From: JALQUO01 sp964529685
GTDB taxonomy: Bacteria; Pseudomonadota; Alphaproteobacteria; Rickettsiales; Midichloriaceae
Direction: 5' to 3'
NCBI GenBank assembly: GCA_964529685.1
Contig: CAZGZC010000003.1
Span: forward strand, 91,444 to 155,443
DNA: 64,000 nucleotides
Within the stretch, counting starts at the first letter, position 1; each line of letters begins with the position of its first letter. The notes under the pieces are model-generated. The model worked only from the letters and a program-made list of their open reading frames with translations, was not told the origin of the DNA and did not search any database. This document shows positions 44,766 to 54,729 of the stretch, piece by piece. The position numbers and the translations under genes were made by a program.

Positions 44766-47700
44766 TAGATTGAGCCAAGATATCCAATAGTTTCACATGA
44801 CTTATGATGCTCACTTTTATTCTTCATCTCATTGAATAAGACCACAATAAATTCTACAATAAATTGCGCTAAAAATTCGACACTCTTTTCATTCATCATT
44901 TTAAGTGTTGTTGTATCATCATTTGAAAGTGCAGTCCAAATATTGACATAATGATCACTTTTTTTAGGATCATAGCTATGACTTAGCACCGGTATACCAT
45001 ATTTTAATAACTCAGCTATTTCTGCACTATATAGTTGTTGAATGCCATGATCCTTCATTGTTAGTTTTATATTTGTCATATTACCTACTAAAATAGCATG
45101 TAATAAAGTCTGAAATTTCTGCTGAGAAGCAGAATCTACTTTTGCAATAAATGGTTTTATTCTCTGAACATTCATATAGATAGCTGCAAAGCTCATTGCA
45201 TAGACTATTGTCGTAATGCTATCACTAATACAAAAATCATTTTTCAAGTTATGCATTGCATGATCAAGTTGAGATGAAGTAATGCCGAATCTATGCACTA
45301 CCGAGAAAAATCTCTTTGAATCCATCAATTCATTACCTGTATAGGCTTTAAACAACTTAGACATTTTATGATAAATCTGAATTTCATCAGTAATTAGTGG
45401 CAGCTCTTTTTTTTCTTGAACTTTATGCCATATATTGACTAGCTTCTCAAGCATCTCTAGATTGAGTTTTACAATTTTTTCATTATTTATTCCTTGATAT
45501 ATTTTATATCCACCATATATTGCAGTGCCTGTCAATATTAAACATAGTACCGGATATGGCACCCCTTGAAGTGACTCAACTAGAGATGTAAAGGTACTTG
45601 AAACCATGCTAAAAACAGCAGAACTAATTGATCCTGCTACAGTTAGTCCGACATATATAGTCGGAATCATTATAGCCAATGTATTTCTCGCATCAGAATT
45701 ATTAAAATACATAAATGTCCCAGTAATAGCAATCGCACCTATTTGAGCTGCTAGAACACTTATTAACTCCTGCATTGAGGTAGCTTGCTTCATTTTAAAG
45801 AGAGCAACTCCTAGATCTTGCTTTTGAGATTTTTTATATAAGTAATGGAAGAAAGTAATTTCAGTTTTATTAACATCAATTTTAACTGGTACTTCTTCAT
45901 TTTCCTTTAAATAATCACAAATTTCTTTGAAATTCATGGAACGATTCATGACAGTATGCCATATCAGTATGAATTTCTGAGTGCTAATATTATTGCTAAC
46001 CACAGAAGCAACAGCTTTAGCATTCCTCATCAAGTCTCCGCTATAATCTTTCGGATTAAATTCTTCTCTCAGACCTGAGAAGAAAGTAATCTTTTTCAGC
46101 CTAGATAAAAAATCTTCTGGCTGAAGCGCTGACGAAAAAATATGGCAGAAGCCACCGATATCTATCCTACCTTCTCCTTGAATCTTTCTATGCAAAAAAT
46201 CAAGTGATTTGTTGTAAATTTGTAAATAGAAATGACCTGCTAAACCCAGATTAGCTGCACTTTTTAATTGACTGATAAATGGGATAGGTAATAAATCTAA
46301 GTAGTTAGTTGCAAGTCTTTTAAGTGAGTATTGAGCCTGCTCATTAAATAAGTTTGTAATAAATGAAGTAACATTTAAATCATCATACTTCTTCTGAATC
46401 AGCTTTATTGGATATCCGTACTCTAGCATCATCACTGCCATTTTATTTAATGATGCTCTAAACTCTGGAAATTCCATCATCTCTGACTGACTATTTTTTC
46501 GCACAATTGCGAAGGGGAGTGTTATATGTTGGTCAAAAAGACTCAGATCATTATAGAAAGTTAAGAAGCGCGGATGTTGTTTCAAAATTGTTTCTAATCC
46601 TCTAGGTATGTTAAGCCCTACCGATTGAATTAGTGCATGATGTACTACCATTAGATATGATCTTAGTGTTGCAATACTTTTATAATCTTGCTGCTGATAA
46701 CGGAAGCAATCAAGTGCGACCGTTAATGGTATGTCGTTAAGCCATATTGCTAATGCTGCAAAATCATGAGTAAGAATAGCTGATTTTATACAGCGAGTTG
46801 TAATACATGCTATATTATGTTCATCCTTCTTTAGATAGTCATGTTGGAAGAAAAAATTTAGAAGGAGTTTTATCCTTTGTGCTCCAATCATCCTAATATC
46901 TTCCCATAGGTCAGATACAGCTATGTTAATACTGTCGAATATAGGGTGATCTTTTTTTAATCTTATAAATAAATCAAATAATTGTGAGAGATGCTCATCC
47001 TCCTCTTCTGCGTTTAAAGTAAATTGGTTATGCTTATTGCTCAAGTATAGAAGGCAGAGCTTTATTCCTTTAACAATATTATTCTCTATCGGAACTATAT
47101 CTTCAGGTTTCTTGAAGATATCAGAAATTCGACTAAATAAAGATTTTTCCTTTTTAGGTGTAAAATAAGTAGATTCAAATAAATCACTATATTCAAAGCT
47201 TGTTTCAAAATAAAGTTTCTTTATAAGGAAAGCGCTGTAGAAGTTATATAAAATTACAAGTGATTGTATTATATGATCCTTATAATCAATAGTATCGTCA
47301 CATTCAAGTAAATTGAATTTCCCATCTTCAAATTTTAAATCTAAATCAGAACTTGTATGTATATTTGCTTTCTCAAGCTTACAACTTAGATATGAACTGA
47401 ATTTATCTTGTATCGCTATCAAGACTATCGACTTCTCAATACATCTACTAACACTTCTAATAATCATATTAAGTATCACTGCTACTTTAAGAAAACTCTC
47501 ATAACTATCTTCATCAGAATTATCTTTATGACTAAACCATGTGGTTGTGATTGCATTTGGAATAAGGATCCTAAGTAGTGCAGATATGTCGTTTTTCGTG
47601 GCTATTTCAAGGAAGTTAAGTTGTTCTACATAATCTATTATTCTATCTTTAAAAGCACTAAGTAGTTCCACACAACCCATCGTACATATCATCTTAAATG

Positions 47701-49120
47701 TTTCTGCGTTGTGAATTATAAAATCTATAGGATTAAAGTATTGATTTTTAACGAAAGTACTAAGACTATTATATAGTTTGTCGGCTATCTCTTTTTTATA
47801 CTTAAGATCTGAATAGCAAATCTTTAAATAATCGTCAAACATCCTTGCAACGAGGTTATCTTTACCAATCTTAAGCTGATCAAGTGAATTAGTTTTATAC
47901 TTCTCGAGAGCAGTAGCCATTTCATCTAATATTTTTTCCCATCTCTCATTAACTTTATCTTTAATTATAAATCCACTGTATAAATCAACGATAAATTCGC
48001 CCTGTGGCAGCGCATTTATCTGCTCCTCAGAAACTATTATTGGGTTATTTGATAACTCAATTGATTGTAGCATTAGGCTCAGGAATGATATCATTCCCCC
48101 TCCATCATTGTTCAAAATTGATCTATCGATTCTAGCTTGCAAAAATGAATATCTCTGTAGCTTTTGATCAGTCTGTATAAATGTTTCTATAAGCGACTTG
48201 TAGTAAAACTTAGTGGTTCTTATGAAAATCTCATGTTTTGGTTCTATCTTTGCCTTATCATACTCTAAGTATCCTATGAACAGGCCAATTTGTGGCTCAA
48301 TAATCTTATGTTTACCTTCAAACATCTTATACATATCACCTTGGATATACTGTAATATACAGCACTGTTGAAGTTCTAGTAGTTTATCATGTCCTTCTTG
48401 TTTAACATAGCCATGTGCGAAGGTAAGAATTGTAGTAATCAATGGGGTTTTCCCTGTAAAATCAGACATCATTAGGATCCCTGGATCTTGCTTTACCCAA
48501 TTTTGAAGTTCTTGCCACATCTTAGCCTCAACTAGGTAGAAAATTGGGTGTTGAATACCTTGTCCTTTACATATGTGTTTATACTGAATAAGATAACTAT
48601 ATTTTTGAATTAGCTGCTGCATATACTCTATGCCTTGAGGCCTTGAAACTTCTCTTTTAATTACTATATTGAGTAGATGCGAAACAGCTTCAACTAATAG
48701 TTCTTTTTCACTTTGGTATGGATTATATGAGTACTTTTCTGGAAAATAAATTATGTCATCTAACTTTAAGATAAGCTTTTCAAGATGATCATAAAATTGC
48801 TTATCTGCAATGTAAGACATTACGAGGAGATGTGGCAATGATCTCACTAGATCTTTCTTATGTGTAGTTGCTGCATGGTTAAAAATTACAATTTTAACCT
48901 CTAAAGATTCAAATGGAGTTAAAATGATTTGATCTATAATTGAGTCACCTACTTCTTCGCCTAATGATTGTAATAAAGATACTTCCTTAGTTTGATTTGG
49001 AGATGAAAAAAAAAGAGTGCTTATTTTATTCAGAATGAATTGATTGTTCGGCTTAAGATCATTTGGCTTAAGATCATTTGGCTTAGTATATTTAGTTATG
49101 AATTCTTGAACCCTTTGCAT
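44765..49120 (-). CDS. Giant unknown protein, ankyrin-like segments and membrane spans
   Basis: A 1451-residue protein I cannot assign. The N-terminus carries three tandem KPNDL-type pentapeptides (residues 13-27, from an in-register 15-bp DNA repeat near 49050-49085). Mostly helical sequence follows. Segments near residues 190-235 (YLVEAKMWQELQNWVKQDPG then TPLITTILTFAHG) and near 1345-1395 resemble ankyrin repeats. Three hydrophobic spans lie at about 1121-1135, 1137-1163 and 1187-1206. There is no signal peptide. It is translationally coupled to the LptF/G gene. Size and composition suggest a secreted or surface host-interaction protein; this is inference. Confidence 0.7.
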   Translation of the reverse strand: MQRVQEFITKYTKPNDLKPNDLKPNNQFILNKISTLFFSSPNQTKEVSLLQSLGEEVGDSIIDQIILTPFESLEVKIVIFNHAATTHKKDLVRSLPHLLVMSYIADKQFYDHLEKLILKLDDIIYFPEKYSYNPYQSEKELLVEAVSHLLNIVIKREVSRPQGIEYMQQLIQKYSYLIQYKHICKGQGIQHPIFYLVEAKMWQELQNWVKQDPGILMMSDFTGKTPLITTILTFAHGYVKQEGHDKLLELQQCCILQYIQGDMYKMFEGKHKIIEPQIGLFIGYLEYDKAKIEPKHEIFIRTTKFYYKSLIETFIQTDQKLQRYSFLQARIDRSILNNDGGGMISFLSLMLQSIELSNNPIIVSEEQINALPQGEFIVDLYSGFIIKDKVNERWEKILDEMATALEKYKTNSLDQLKIGKDNLVARMFDDYLKICYSDLKYKKEIADKLYNSLSTFVKNQYFNPIDFIIHNAETFKMICTMGCVELLSAFKDRIIDYVEQLNFLEIATKNDISALLRILIPNAITTTWFSHKDNSDEDSYESFLKVAVILNMIIRSVSRCIEKSIVLIAIQDKFSSYLSCKLEKANIHTSSDLDLKFEDGKFNLLECDDTIDYKDHIIQSLVILYNFYSAFLIKKLYFETSFEYSDLFESTYFTPKKEKSLFSRISDIFKKPEDIVPIENNIVKGIKLCLLYLSNKHNQFTLNAEEEDEHLSQLFDLFIRLKKDHPIFDSINIAVSDLWEDIRMIGAQRIKLLLNFFFQHDYLKKDEHNIACITTRCIKSAILTHDFAALAIWLNDIPLTVALDCFRYQQQDYKSIATLRSYLMVVHHALIQSVGLNIPRGLETILKQHPRFLTFYNDLSLFDQHITLPFAIVRKNSQSEMMEFPEFRASLNKMAVMMLEYGYPIKLIQKKYDDLNVTSFITNLFNEQAQYSLKRLATNYLDLLPIPFISQLKSAANLGLAGHFYLQIYNKSLDFLHRKIQGEGRIDIGGFCHIFSSALQPEDFLSRLKKITFFSGLREEFNPKDYSGDLMRNAKAVASVVSNNISTQKFILIWHTVMNRSMNFKEICDYLKENEEVPVKIDVNKTEITFFHYLYKKSQKQDLGVALFKMKQATSMQELISVLAAQIGAIAITGTFMYFNNSDARNTLAIMIPTIYVGLTVAGSISSAVFSMVSSTFTSLVESLQGVPYPVLCLILTGTAIYGGYKIYQGINNEKIVKLNLEMLEKLVNIWHKVQEKKELPLITDEIQIYHKMSKLFKAYTGNELMDSKRFFSVVHRFGITSSQLDHAMHNLKNDFCISDSITTIVYAMSFAAIYMNVQRIKPFIAKVDSASQQKFQTLLHAILVGNMTNIKLTMKDHGIQQLYSAEIAELLKYGIPVLSHSYDPKKSDHYVNIWTALSNDDTTTLKMMNEKSVEFLAQFIVEFIVVLFNEMKNKSEHHKSCETIGYLGSI

Positions 49121-49488
49121 TTTTATGACTGATATTAATCAATCCACAACAATAAACTATAATTACAATAAAAAAATTATAAATAGTAAAAATAAATTAA
49201 TATTGAAGAAAAAAGTTGCAGACTAGCTATAGCAGTATCAATTTAACCGTTCTGTTATTATATTGAACACATTGGATTAATATTTTTAAACATCTGATTG
49301 TTAAGTTTAACAGCTAATTATTATTTGTACTGTCCTCTACTATTGATAGAGATTGAGTAATAATTGATGAATGATCCTTAGAATTTCATAAAATTAAGCA
49401 ACTTAGAAAATAAATCAGAGATTATCCTTAGATCTTAGTTAGGACAAAAAATTGATAAAAAGCATATATTGATTTAGTGATGCTTCTA
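49121..49488. other. Non-coding gap between flhB and the giant gene
   Basis: 368 AT-rich bases between two minus-strand genes. I see no intact frame, RNA gene, terminator or repeat. The promoter of the giant gene would be expected near 49130-49200. Confidence 0.35.
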
Positions 49489-50592
49489 TCAAAACTTAAT
49501 TTGCTTTTTCTGAAGTCTCATTACATACATAATGATCTCAGCAACAGCTTTATAATGTTTTTCTTTAATTTTCATCCCCATCTCTAAATCAGCAAAGAGC
49601 AACCTAGCTAGTGGTCGATTTTCAACTATAGGTACATTATGTTTCCTCGCAATATTTCTTATCATAAGTGCTATGTTATCTTGTCCTTTAGCAACAACTA
49701 CTGGTGTATCCATCTTCTCAGGCTTAAACTCTAGTGCCACAGCATAGTGAGTTGGATTTGTAATTACTACATCTGCATTAGGAACTGATGCCATAATTCT
49801 TTTTTTAGAAAACTGAGCTCGCATTGACTTAAGTTTAGATCTAACTTCAGGATTACCTTCTTGATTTTTATGTTCATCTTTTAACTCTTTTTTAGACATC
49901 TTCATCTTATTGACATAACTAGACCTCTGGTAGAGATAATCAACTACAGCTAGAAAGAACATAAAACAACAGATTCTTATAAAAACTTTAACAAGCGCTT
50001 CCATTATAAGTTGCATACCACCCACTATAGACAATTGATATGATTGGGCTAGCTTATGCATGTCTTCCTTGATTGTTATATAAACAATGGTACCAAGAAT
50101 TATAATCTTTACTACGCCTTTTAATAGTTCAACTATAGAGTTCAAAGAAAAAATTCTTTTGAAACCAGCAATAAGTGAAATTCTCTCTAGTTTAAACTGT
50201 ATCACCTCAGGCGAGTAAATAATTCCATGTTGAGCCATGAGACTAACAATATTAATAATCATCATTATTAGTGGCGGTATTATTAAAAATGGCATTACAT
50301 CTATAATTAAATCACCTATTATATTTAAAATATTGCCACTTAATCCATTACCTCCATTTCTATTTAAACTTGCTAAAATCTCGTGAGGGGAAGTTATAAA
50401 CTTTGCTAACTTTCCTATTAATTCTCCAGTGAAAAACTTACTCAATAAAACTATAAGTAGTGAAAGAGTGAGAATTGACGTAAAAGAATTTACTTCCTTT
50501 GAGGTAAATACATCTCCTTTTTCTCTTGCCTGCTCCAGCTTTTTATGACTTGGCTCTTCCGTTTTCTGCGACTGGTCTTCCGTATCACTCAT
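49489..50592 (-). CDS. flhB: Flagellar/type III export switch protein FlhB
   Basis: Export-gate protein of the flagellar type III secretion apparatus that switches from rod/hook to filament substrates. It has four N-terminal membrane spans and a cytoplasmic domain with the self-cleavage site NPTH in the VVITNPTHYAVALEF segment, at about residues 278-281. The N-terminus (DTEDQSQKTEEPSHKKLEQA followed by REKGDV) is the classical FlhB opening. At 367 residues it is full-length, and the cleavage motif is intact, so it looks functional. No other flagellar gene is adjacent. A non-flagellar type III homologue is possible but less likely. Confidence 0.93.
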   Translation of the reverse strand: MSDTEDQSQKTEEPSHKKLEQAREKGDVFTSKEVNSFTSILTLSLLIVLLSKFFTGELIGKLAKFITSPHEILASLNRNGGNGLSGNILNIIGDLIIDVMPFLIIPPLIMMIINIVSLMAQHGIIYSPEVIQFKLERISLIAGFKRIFSLNSIVELLKGVVKIIILGTIVYITIKEDMHKLAQSYQLSIVGGMQLIMEALVKVFIRICCFMFFLAVVDYLYQRSSYVNKMKMSKKELKDEHKNQEGNPEVRSKLKSMRAQFSKKRIMASVPNADVVITNPTHYAVALEFKPEKMDTPVVVAKGQDNIALMIRNIARKHNVPIVENRPLARLLFADLEMGMKIKEKHYKAVAEIIMYVMRLQKKQIKF

Positions 50593-50698
50593 TGCACACC
50601 AATTATAATCTATAATTTATATATCACTAATTCAATTGCCTGGTATAGGAGGACAAAAATTTAGTTATAGCAAAGAGTTGATTAATACTTTTTTAAAA

Positions 50699-50887
50699 AT
50701 GAAAAAATATCTTAGATCTTTTGGTAGAGTTAAAGGACATAAACTTAGCAGATGGCAAAAATCCCTCATAAATGATTTTCTACCAACAGTTGCTCTGAAA
50801 AACTTCATTAACAATATTTAGTTTGAGATAAGATTTGGCGCTGGTGAGCATCTAGTTCAACTTATAGATAATGAAATGAAGCTGTAA
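50699..50887 (+). pseudogene. Broken partial copy of trmB
   Basis: From an ATG at 50699 the translation MKKYLRSFGRVKGHKLS matches trmB residue for residue, then diverges slightly (…INDFLPTVALKNFINNI), meets a TAG at 50819-50821, and continues in frame as FEIRFGAGEHLVQLIDNEMK before a second stop at 50885-50887. It covers the first 60-odd codons of trmB, 212 bases upstream of the intact gene and in the same direction. It is a truncated tandem duplicate that has already picked up stops and substitutions such as GFG to RFG in the SAM motif. Confidence 0.9.
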
Positions 50888-50910
50888 GTCTGATATAAAT
50901 TTTATTAAAA

Positions 50911-51546
50911 ATGAAAAAATATCTTAGATCTTTTGGTAGAGTTAAAGGACATAAGCTTAGCAAATGGCAAGAATCTCTCATAAGTGAGTTTCTACTAACT
51001 ATTGCTCCAAAGAACTTAACTAATAACATTTGGTTTGAGATAGGATTTGGTGCTGGTGAGCATCTAATTCAACTAATAAATGAACGTGATGATGAGAATA
51101 TAACTATTATTGGTTGCGAACCATACATAAATGGTGCAGTCAAGGCAATAAAGTATATTCATGATAATCATTGTAAGAAAGCTTATATCTATCATGATGA
51201 TGCACGTGAGTTACTTAAGACACTAAATCCTAAGTCAGTAGAAAAATTTTTCATTTTATTTCCTGACCCATGGCCAAAGAAGAGGCATCACAAGCGTCGG
51301 ATAATTAATCAATTCATGATTGAATTACTAATCTCTAAATTGTCTGGTCATGGCAGCATTACAATTGCGACGGATCATGTTAGCTATGCTCAATGGATTT
51401 CAGATATCTTGACACAATACAGTCATAAGTATTTAAAATTCAACTCAGCAGAAGAATGTGAGAGAGCTGGTATCTTGACCAGGTATTGTCAGAAAGCTCT
51501 AGCTAGAGATGATGAAATTAATTTATTTATTCTCGATAATATTTAG
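50911..51546 (+). CDS. trmB: tRNA (guanine-N7)-methyltransferase
   Basis: SAM-dependent enzyme making m7G46 in the variable loop of tRNAs. The SAM-binding motif FEIGFGAGEHLIQLI is at about residues 42-56, and the catalytic/tRNA-binding motif FPDPWPKKRHHKRRIIN is near 116-132. The 211-residue length is normal. It starts shortly after its own broken partial copy (50699-50887), from which the upstream bases TTAAAA before the ATG are also duplicated. Confidence 0.95.
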   Translation: MKKYLRSFGRVKGHKLSKWQESLISEFLLTIAPKNLTNNIWFEIGFGAGEHLIQLINERDDENITIIGCEPYINGAVKAIKYIHDNHCKKAYIYHDDARELLKTLNPKSVEKFFILFPDPWPKKRHHKRRIINQFMIELLISKLSGHGSITIATDHVSYAQWISDILTQYSHKYLKFNSAEECERAGILTRYCQKALARDDEINLFILDNI

Positions 51547-51706
51547 ACATATCTCTTCTCATTTTTTTAAAAATTTTCATCAAATTTTTCCTGCAATATA
51601 CTCGTTAGAGTTACAATAAAAAATATCATTCTACTATAAGTTTCTACTATAAGTATATATTTCTTAATATTCTCTTAATAAAGAAAGCGTATAAAACTAC
51701 CATAAA

Positions 51707-52655
51707 TTGCAATTTAAAGTTTTATCATTAAGAAAAAATATTAGACAATACTCCAAACCACAGACTAGTGAATTGGAGATTTTAGGGGGTTTTATCGCTC
51801 CCGTAAGTCAAGCAATCTTTAATAAAGTTGTCTGCCATAATGGCGCTTCCTTAAATGGTTATTTTATAGAAAATCCAGATAACTACATTACTGTCGGCGA
51901 TGATCAAGGTGAAGTAATTTTTGAGCCTCTGCAAATTGGCAATAACAATTTTGGTGATAATATATATCAGTTCTGAATTAAATGCTTTTCTTAAAGAAAT
52001 CAATCAGTCTTCTTATGGAGATGAACTGCTCAAGGCAATCATTAGAGCATATAATGAACAAAAAAATGGATATGAATTTATCAAAGTTTTAACTCGAGAG
52101 ATTGCTGGAGTAAAGTTACCTTTCACAACAATAGATAACCAAAGAATCGTTGAATTAAGACCAAAAAGCAATAACACAACATCTGTATCAGGCGATTATA
52201 GATTAATAGGCTGGGAAGAGAATAATACGTATTTCTTCACAGAGATTGGTATGCATAAGGATATTAATAATATATTAAAAGTCTTAGCCTGTCTTGGCGA
52301 AAGATATGTTCAACAAACGATGAACGAATCTATTAGTAGCTTATTCGTTACAGCAAAGAGATATGAAGAGACAAAACAACAATTTGAGAAAATTTTTGCC
52401 AAAGCTAAAGAGTTTTATGAAGAGTACGAATTTGCCAAAAGATATGGATTGCAAAAAGACTTAGAATCTCGAAAAACAAGATATGACAAATTCTGACAAG
52501 ATGTAAGAAGAATCCTTGCGAGAGGAGGACAACAAGGGAGAGCAACGGTAGAAGAGATTGAGTTATTGCTTCAAAAATGGAGTGATAGAATACTCAGTCA
52601 ATCATACCGGAGATCTTTTGATGAAACTGGTTTGTCTGGTATAAGTGTAATATAA
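51707..52655 (+). pseudogene. Frameshifted hypothetical gene
   Basis: Two reading frames join into one protein-like sequence. The first (51707-51976, MQFKVLSLRKNIRQYSKPQT … QIGNNNFGDNIYQF) ends at a TGA, and the second takes over in another frame as ISSELNAFLKEINQSSYGDE and runs to a TGA at 52494-52496. The shift falls in a short TA run near 51959-51968; restoring one TA unit would join them. After the second TGA the same frame continues as QDVRRILARGGQQGRATVEE to 52655. Loss of a TA unit plus a Trp-to-stop change would explain the break. The family is unknown. Confidence 0.65.
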
Positions 52656-52658
52656 AAA

Positions 52659-53459
52659 ATGTACACATTTCTAGTTGATAGCCACTGTCATCTTAACTAC
52701 CGAGGGATCCATGAGAGGCTAGATGAGGTAATGAAAAATGCTACAGCTAATGGCATCAATATTCTCCAAACGATATCGACTCAGATGTCTGATATTCCTG
52801 CAATACAAACCATATCTCAGCAATACAAAAACATTTTCTACTCAGTTGGAGTACATCCATTACATGTACATGAAGCACCGCTAGTCACAGTTGAATCTCT
52901 AATCAAAATGGCAAGTAATGACAATAAAATTACTGCCTTTGGCGAGACTGGATTAGATCACTATAAGACATCAGATAATAAGATTCTGGAACTTCAGAAG
53001 GAAAGCTTCCGTAGTCATATAGCTGCAGCACAGATAGTAGAAATTCCAGTGATAGTCCATACTCGCGATGCAGAAGATGACACATATTCAATTCTCAGTG
53101 CAATGATGGCAAAGAGAGCTTTTTCTGGGCTACTACACTGCTTTACAGGATCACTCGATCTAGCTATGAAAGCTATAGATCTGGGATTGTATATATCTGC
53201 TTCAGGTATAATAAGTTTTAAAAATGCACATGAAATAAGAAATGTATTTCAGCAAATACCAATTGATAGAATTCTCATTGAAACTGATTCACCATTTCTA
53301 GCACCAGTGCCATATAGAGGCCAAACTAATGAGCCAGCCTATGTGATTGAGGTTGCTAAGTGTTTGGCAGAAATTAGAGGTGTACCATTAAAAGATATCA
53401 TTCATCATAGTACTAATAACTACTTCAAAGTGTTTAGTAGAGTTCCAGATAATTATTAG
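52659..53459 (+). CDS. tatD: TatD-family metal-dependent DNase
   Basis: TIM-barrel hydrolase of the TatD/YcfH family, with 3'-5' exonuclease activity on DNA in characterised members. Metal ligands are visible in VDSHCHLNY (residues 6-14), GETGLDHY near 96-103, PVIVHTRDAEDD near 128-139, LLHCFTGS near 153-160 and LIETDSPFLAP near 206-216. The length of 266 is normal. It begins immediately after the decayed gene and overlaps the convergent hydrolase-like gene by four bases. Confidence 0.94.
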   Translation: MYTFLVDSHCHLNYRGIHERLDEVMKNATANGINILQTISTQMSDIPAIQTISQQYKNIFYSVGVHPLHVHEAPLVTVESLIKMASNDNKITAFGETGLDHYKTSDNKILELQKESFRSHIAAAQIVEIPVIVHTRDAEDDTYSILSAMMAKRAFSGLLHCFTGSLDLAMKAIDLGLYISASGIISFKNAHEIRNVFQQIPIDRILIETDSPFLAPVPYRGQTNEPAYVIEVAKCLAEIRGVPLKDIIHHSTNNYFKVFSRVPDNY

Positions 53460-54538
53460 GGACTTGGAGGTCCAGGATTGCCTTTAAAAACACATTTTAA
53501 GTACCGACCATTAATTTCGTTATTTGTAGACCACTCTTTTCGCCCAGTTTTGTATAGCCCTTCTGCATATTCGGAGTGTTGTGTGCTATTATACTTAATT
53601 TGAGTTGGAAGAGTAACATTTTTTTTGATTTCCATTGCAACAGCCATAGATGATGCACTTGGCACATTTATATCATGATTACCAGCATAAAATTTCATCT
53701 TTTGCACTGGTAGATCACCTCCTAAAGCGCTTTCCGAATCAAACTGTAAACCTAAAAGAGATCCAACAAAGTTTACAACTCGACTAAGAAATGTTTTATT
53801 ATCTTCTTGATATTTCTGTTTTTCTGTAGCTTCTAGAGTTAGATCGCCATGCTGAGCATTCCTTTTAGCAGCAAAGACATCTCCAATATTTGTAAATGAT
53901 TTATGGTTTATATATTGCTCAAACTTATGTCCTTGCGGCAGATATTGTTTTATCTCTTTTAAAACTAATGCACTCCAAGCACCTCCAAAACTATGCCCTG
54001 TAATAGTTATATTTTCAGATTTATATCCAGCATTGATTGCTCTCAAAACAGCTGATACACCAGCATCAACCAGTTCGTTTGTTGAGATTGCATTCTGAGG
54101 ATAATCTATAGCCATAAAATCATTTTTTACAGCTGGATCTGTCAGTGCAGAATGTAGAATCTGAGAGTTTTGTGCGTCAACATCATTGCCATGAAAATTT
54201 ATTACTAGCTTGCGATTTTTAGCATCATTATTGCTATTAGAAGCAATAATCATTGAGCAATTTTTATTTCCAGAGATAGGATAATCTATCCTTTGAACTG
54301 TATATATACCTTTAGTAATTTTCTTGTATCTTCCTTCAGCATCCTTGCTATTTAAGCCTTGTAAGTTGCTATTTTCACTTCTTTTACCCCAGGATGCTTC
54401 ATTGATAATTGCTTTACCTAATATAGATCTTATAGGATATAAAATTGGGTTTATTAGAGACTTTAAAGGGTTCCAATACCTTTTTAGTTGCTCCGGAGAT
54501 TTTTCGAATTCCGTAGTATTTATTTTATTTTCTTGCAT
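53456..54538 (-). CDS. Alpha/beta-hydrolase-like protein
   Basis: A 360-residue protein with a plausible serine-hydrolase triad: the nucleophile elbow GHSFGGAWSALVL with Ser near 184, an oxyanion strand LVINFHGNDVDAQ near 112, a candidate Asp in FYAGNHDINVP near 286, and a His in QHSEYAEG near 321. There is no signal peptide; the N-terminus is polar. Such stand-alone lipase-like proteins occur as type IV secreted effectors in intracellular bacteria, but nothing here proves export. It overlaps tatD by four bases, convergently. Confidence 0.7.
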   Translation of the reverse strand: MQENKINTTEFEKSPEQLKRYWNPLKSLINPILYPIRSILGKAIINEASWGKRSENSNLQGLNSKDAEGRYKKITKGIYTVQRIDYPISGNKNCSMIIASNSNNDAKNRKLVINFHGNDVDAQNSQILHSALTDPAVKNDFMAIDYPQNAISTNELVDAGVSAVLRAINAGYKSENITITGHSFGGAWSALVLKEIKQYLPQGHKFEQYINHKSFTNIGDVFAAKRNAQHGDLTLEATEKQKYQEDNKTFLSRVVNFVGSLLGLQFDSESALGGDLPVQKMKFYAGNHDINVPSASSMAVAMEIKKNVTLPTQIKYNSTQHSEYAEGLYKTGRKEWSTNNEINGRYLKCVFKGNPGPPSP

Positions 54539-54729
54539 TTTGTTCAGCTGTTTATAATGTATAAATCAATTATAAAATGAAAATTTTAGATAATGTTTGA
54601 TTTTAAGATGATCAACAAAAATTTTTTAAGGAGGTATGATTTATTTAACTAATAAGGAAAAACTTGTAAGACATATAAATATAATATATATTTATAATAA
54701 TAAAAGTCTTTAACAAGATTAAAATCAAT

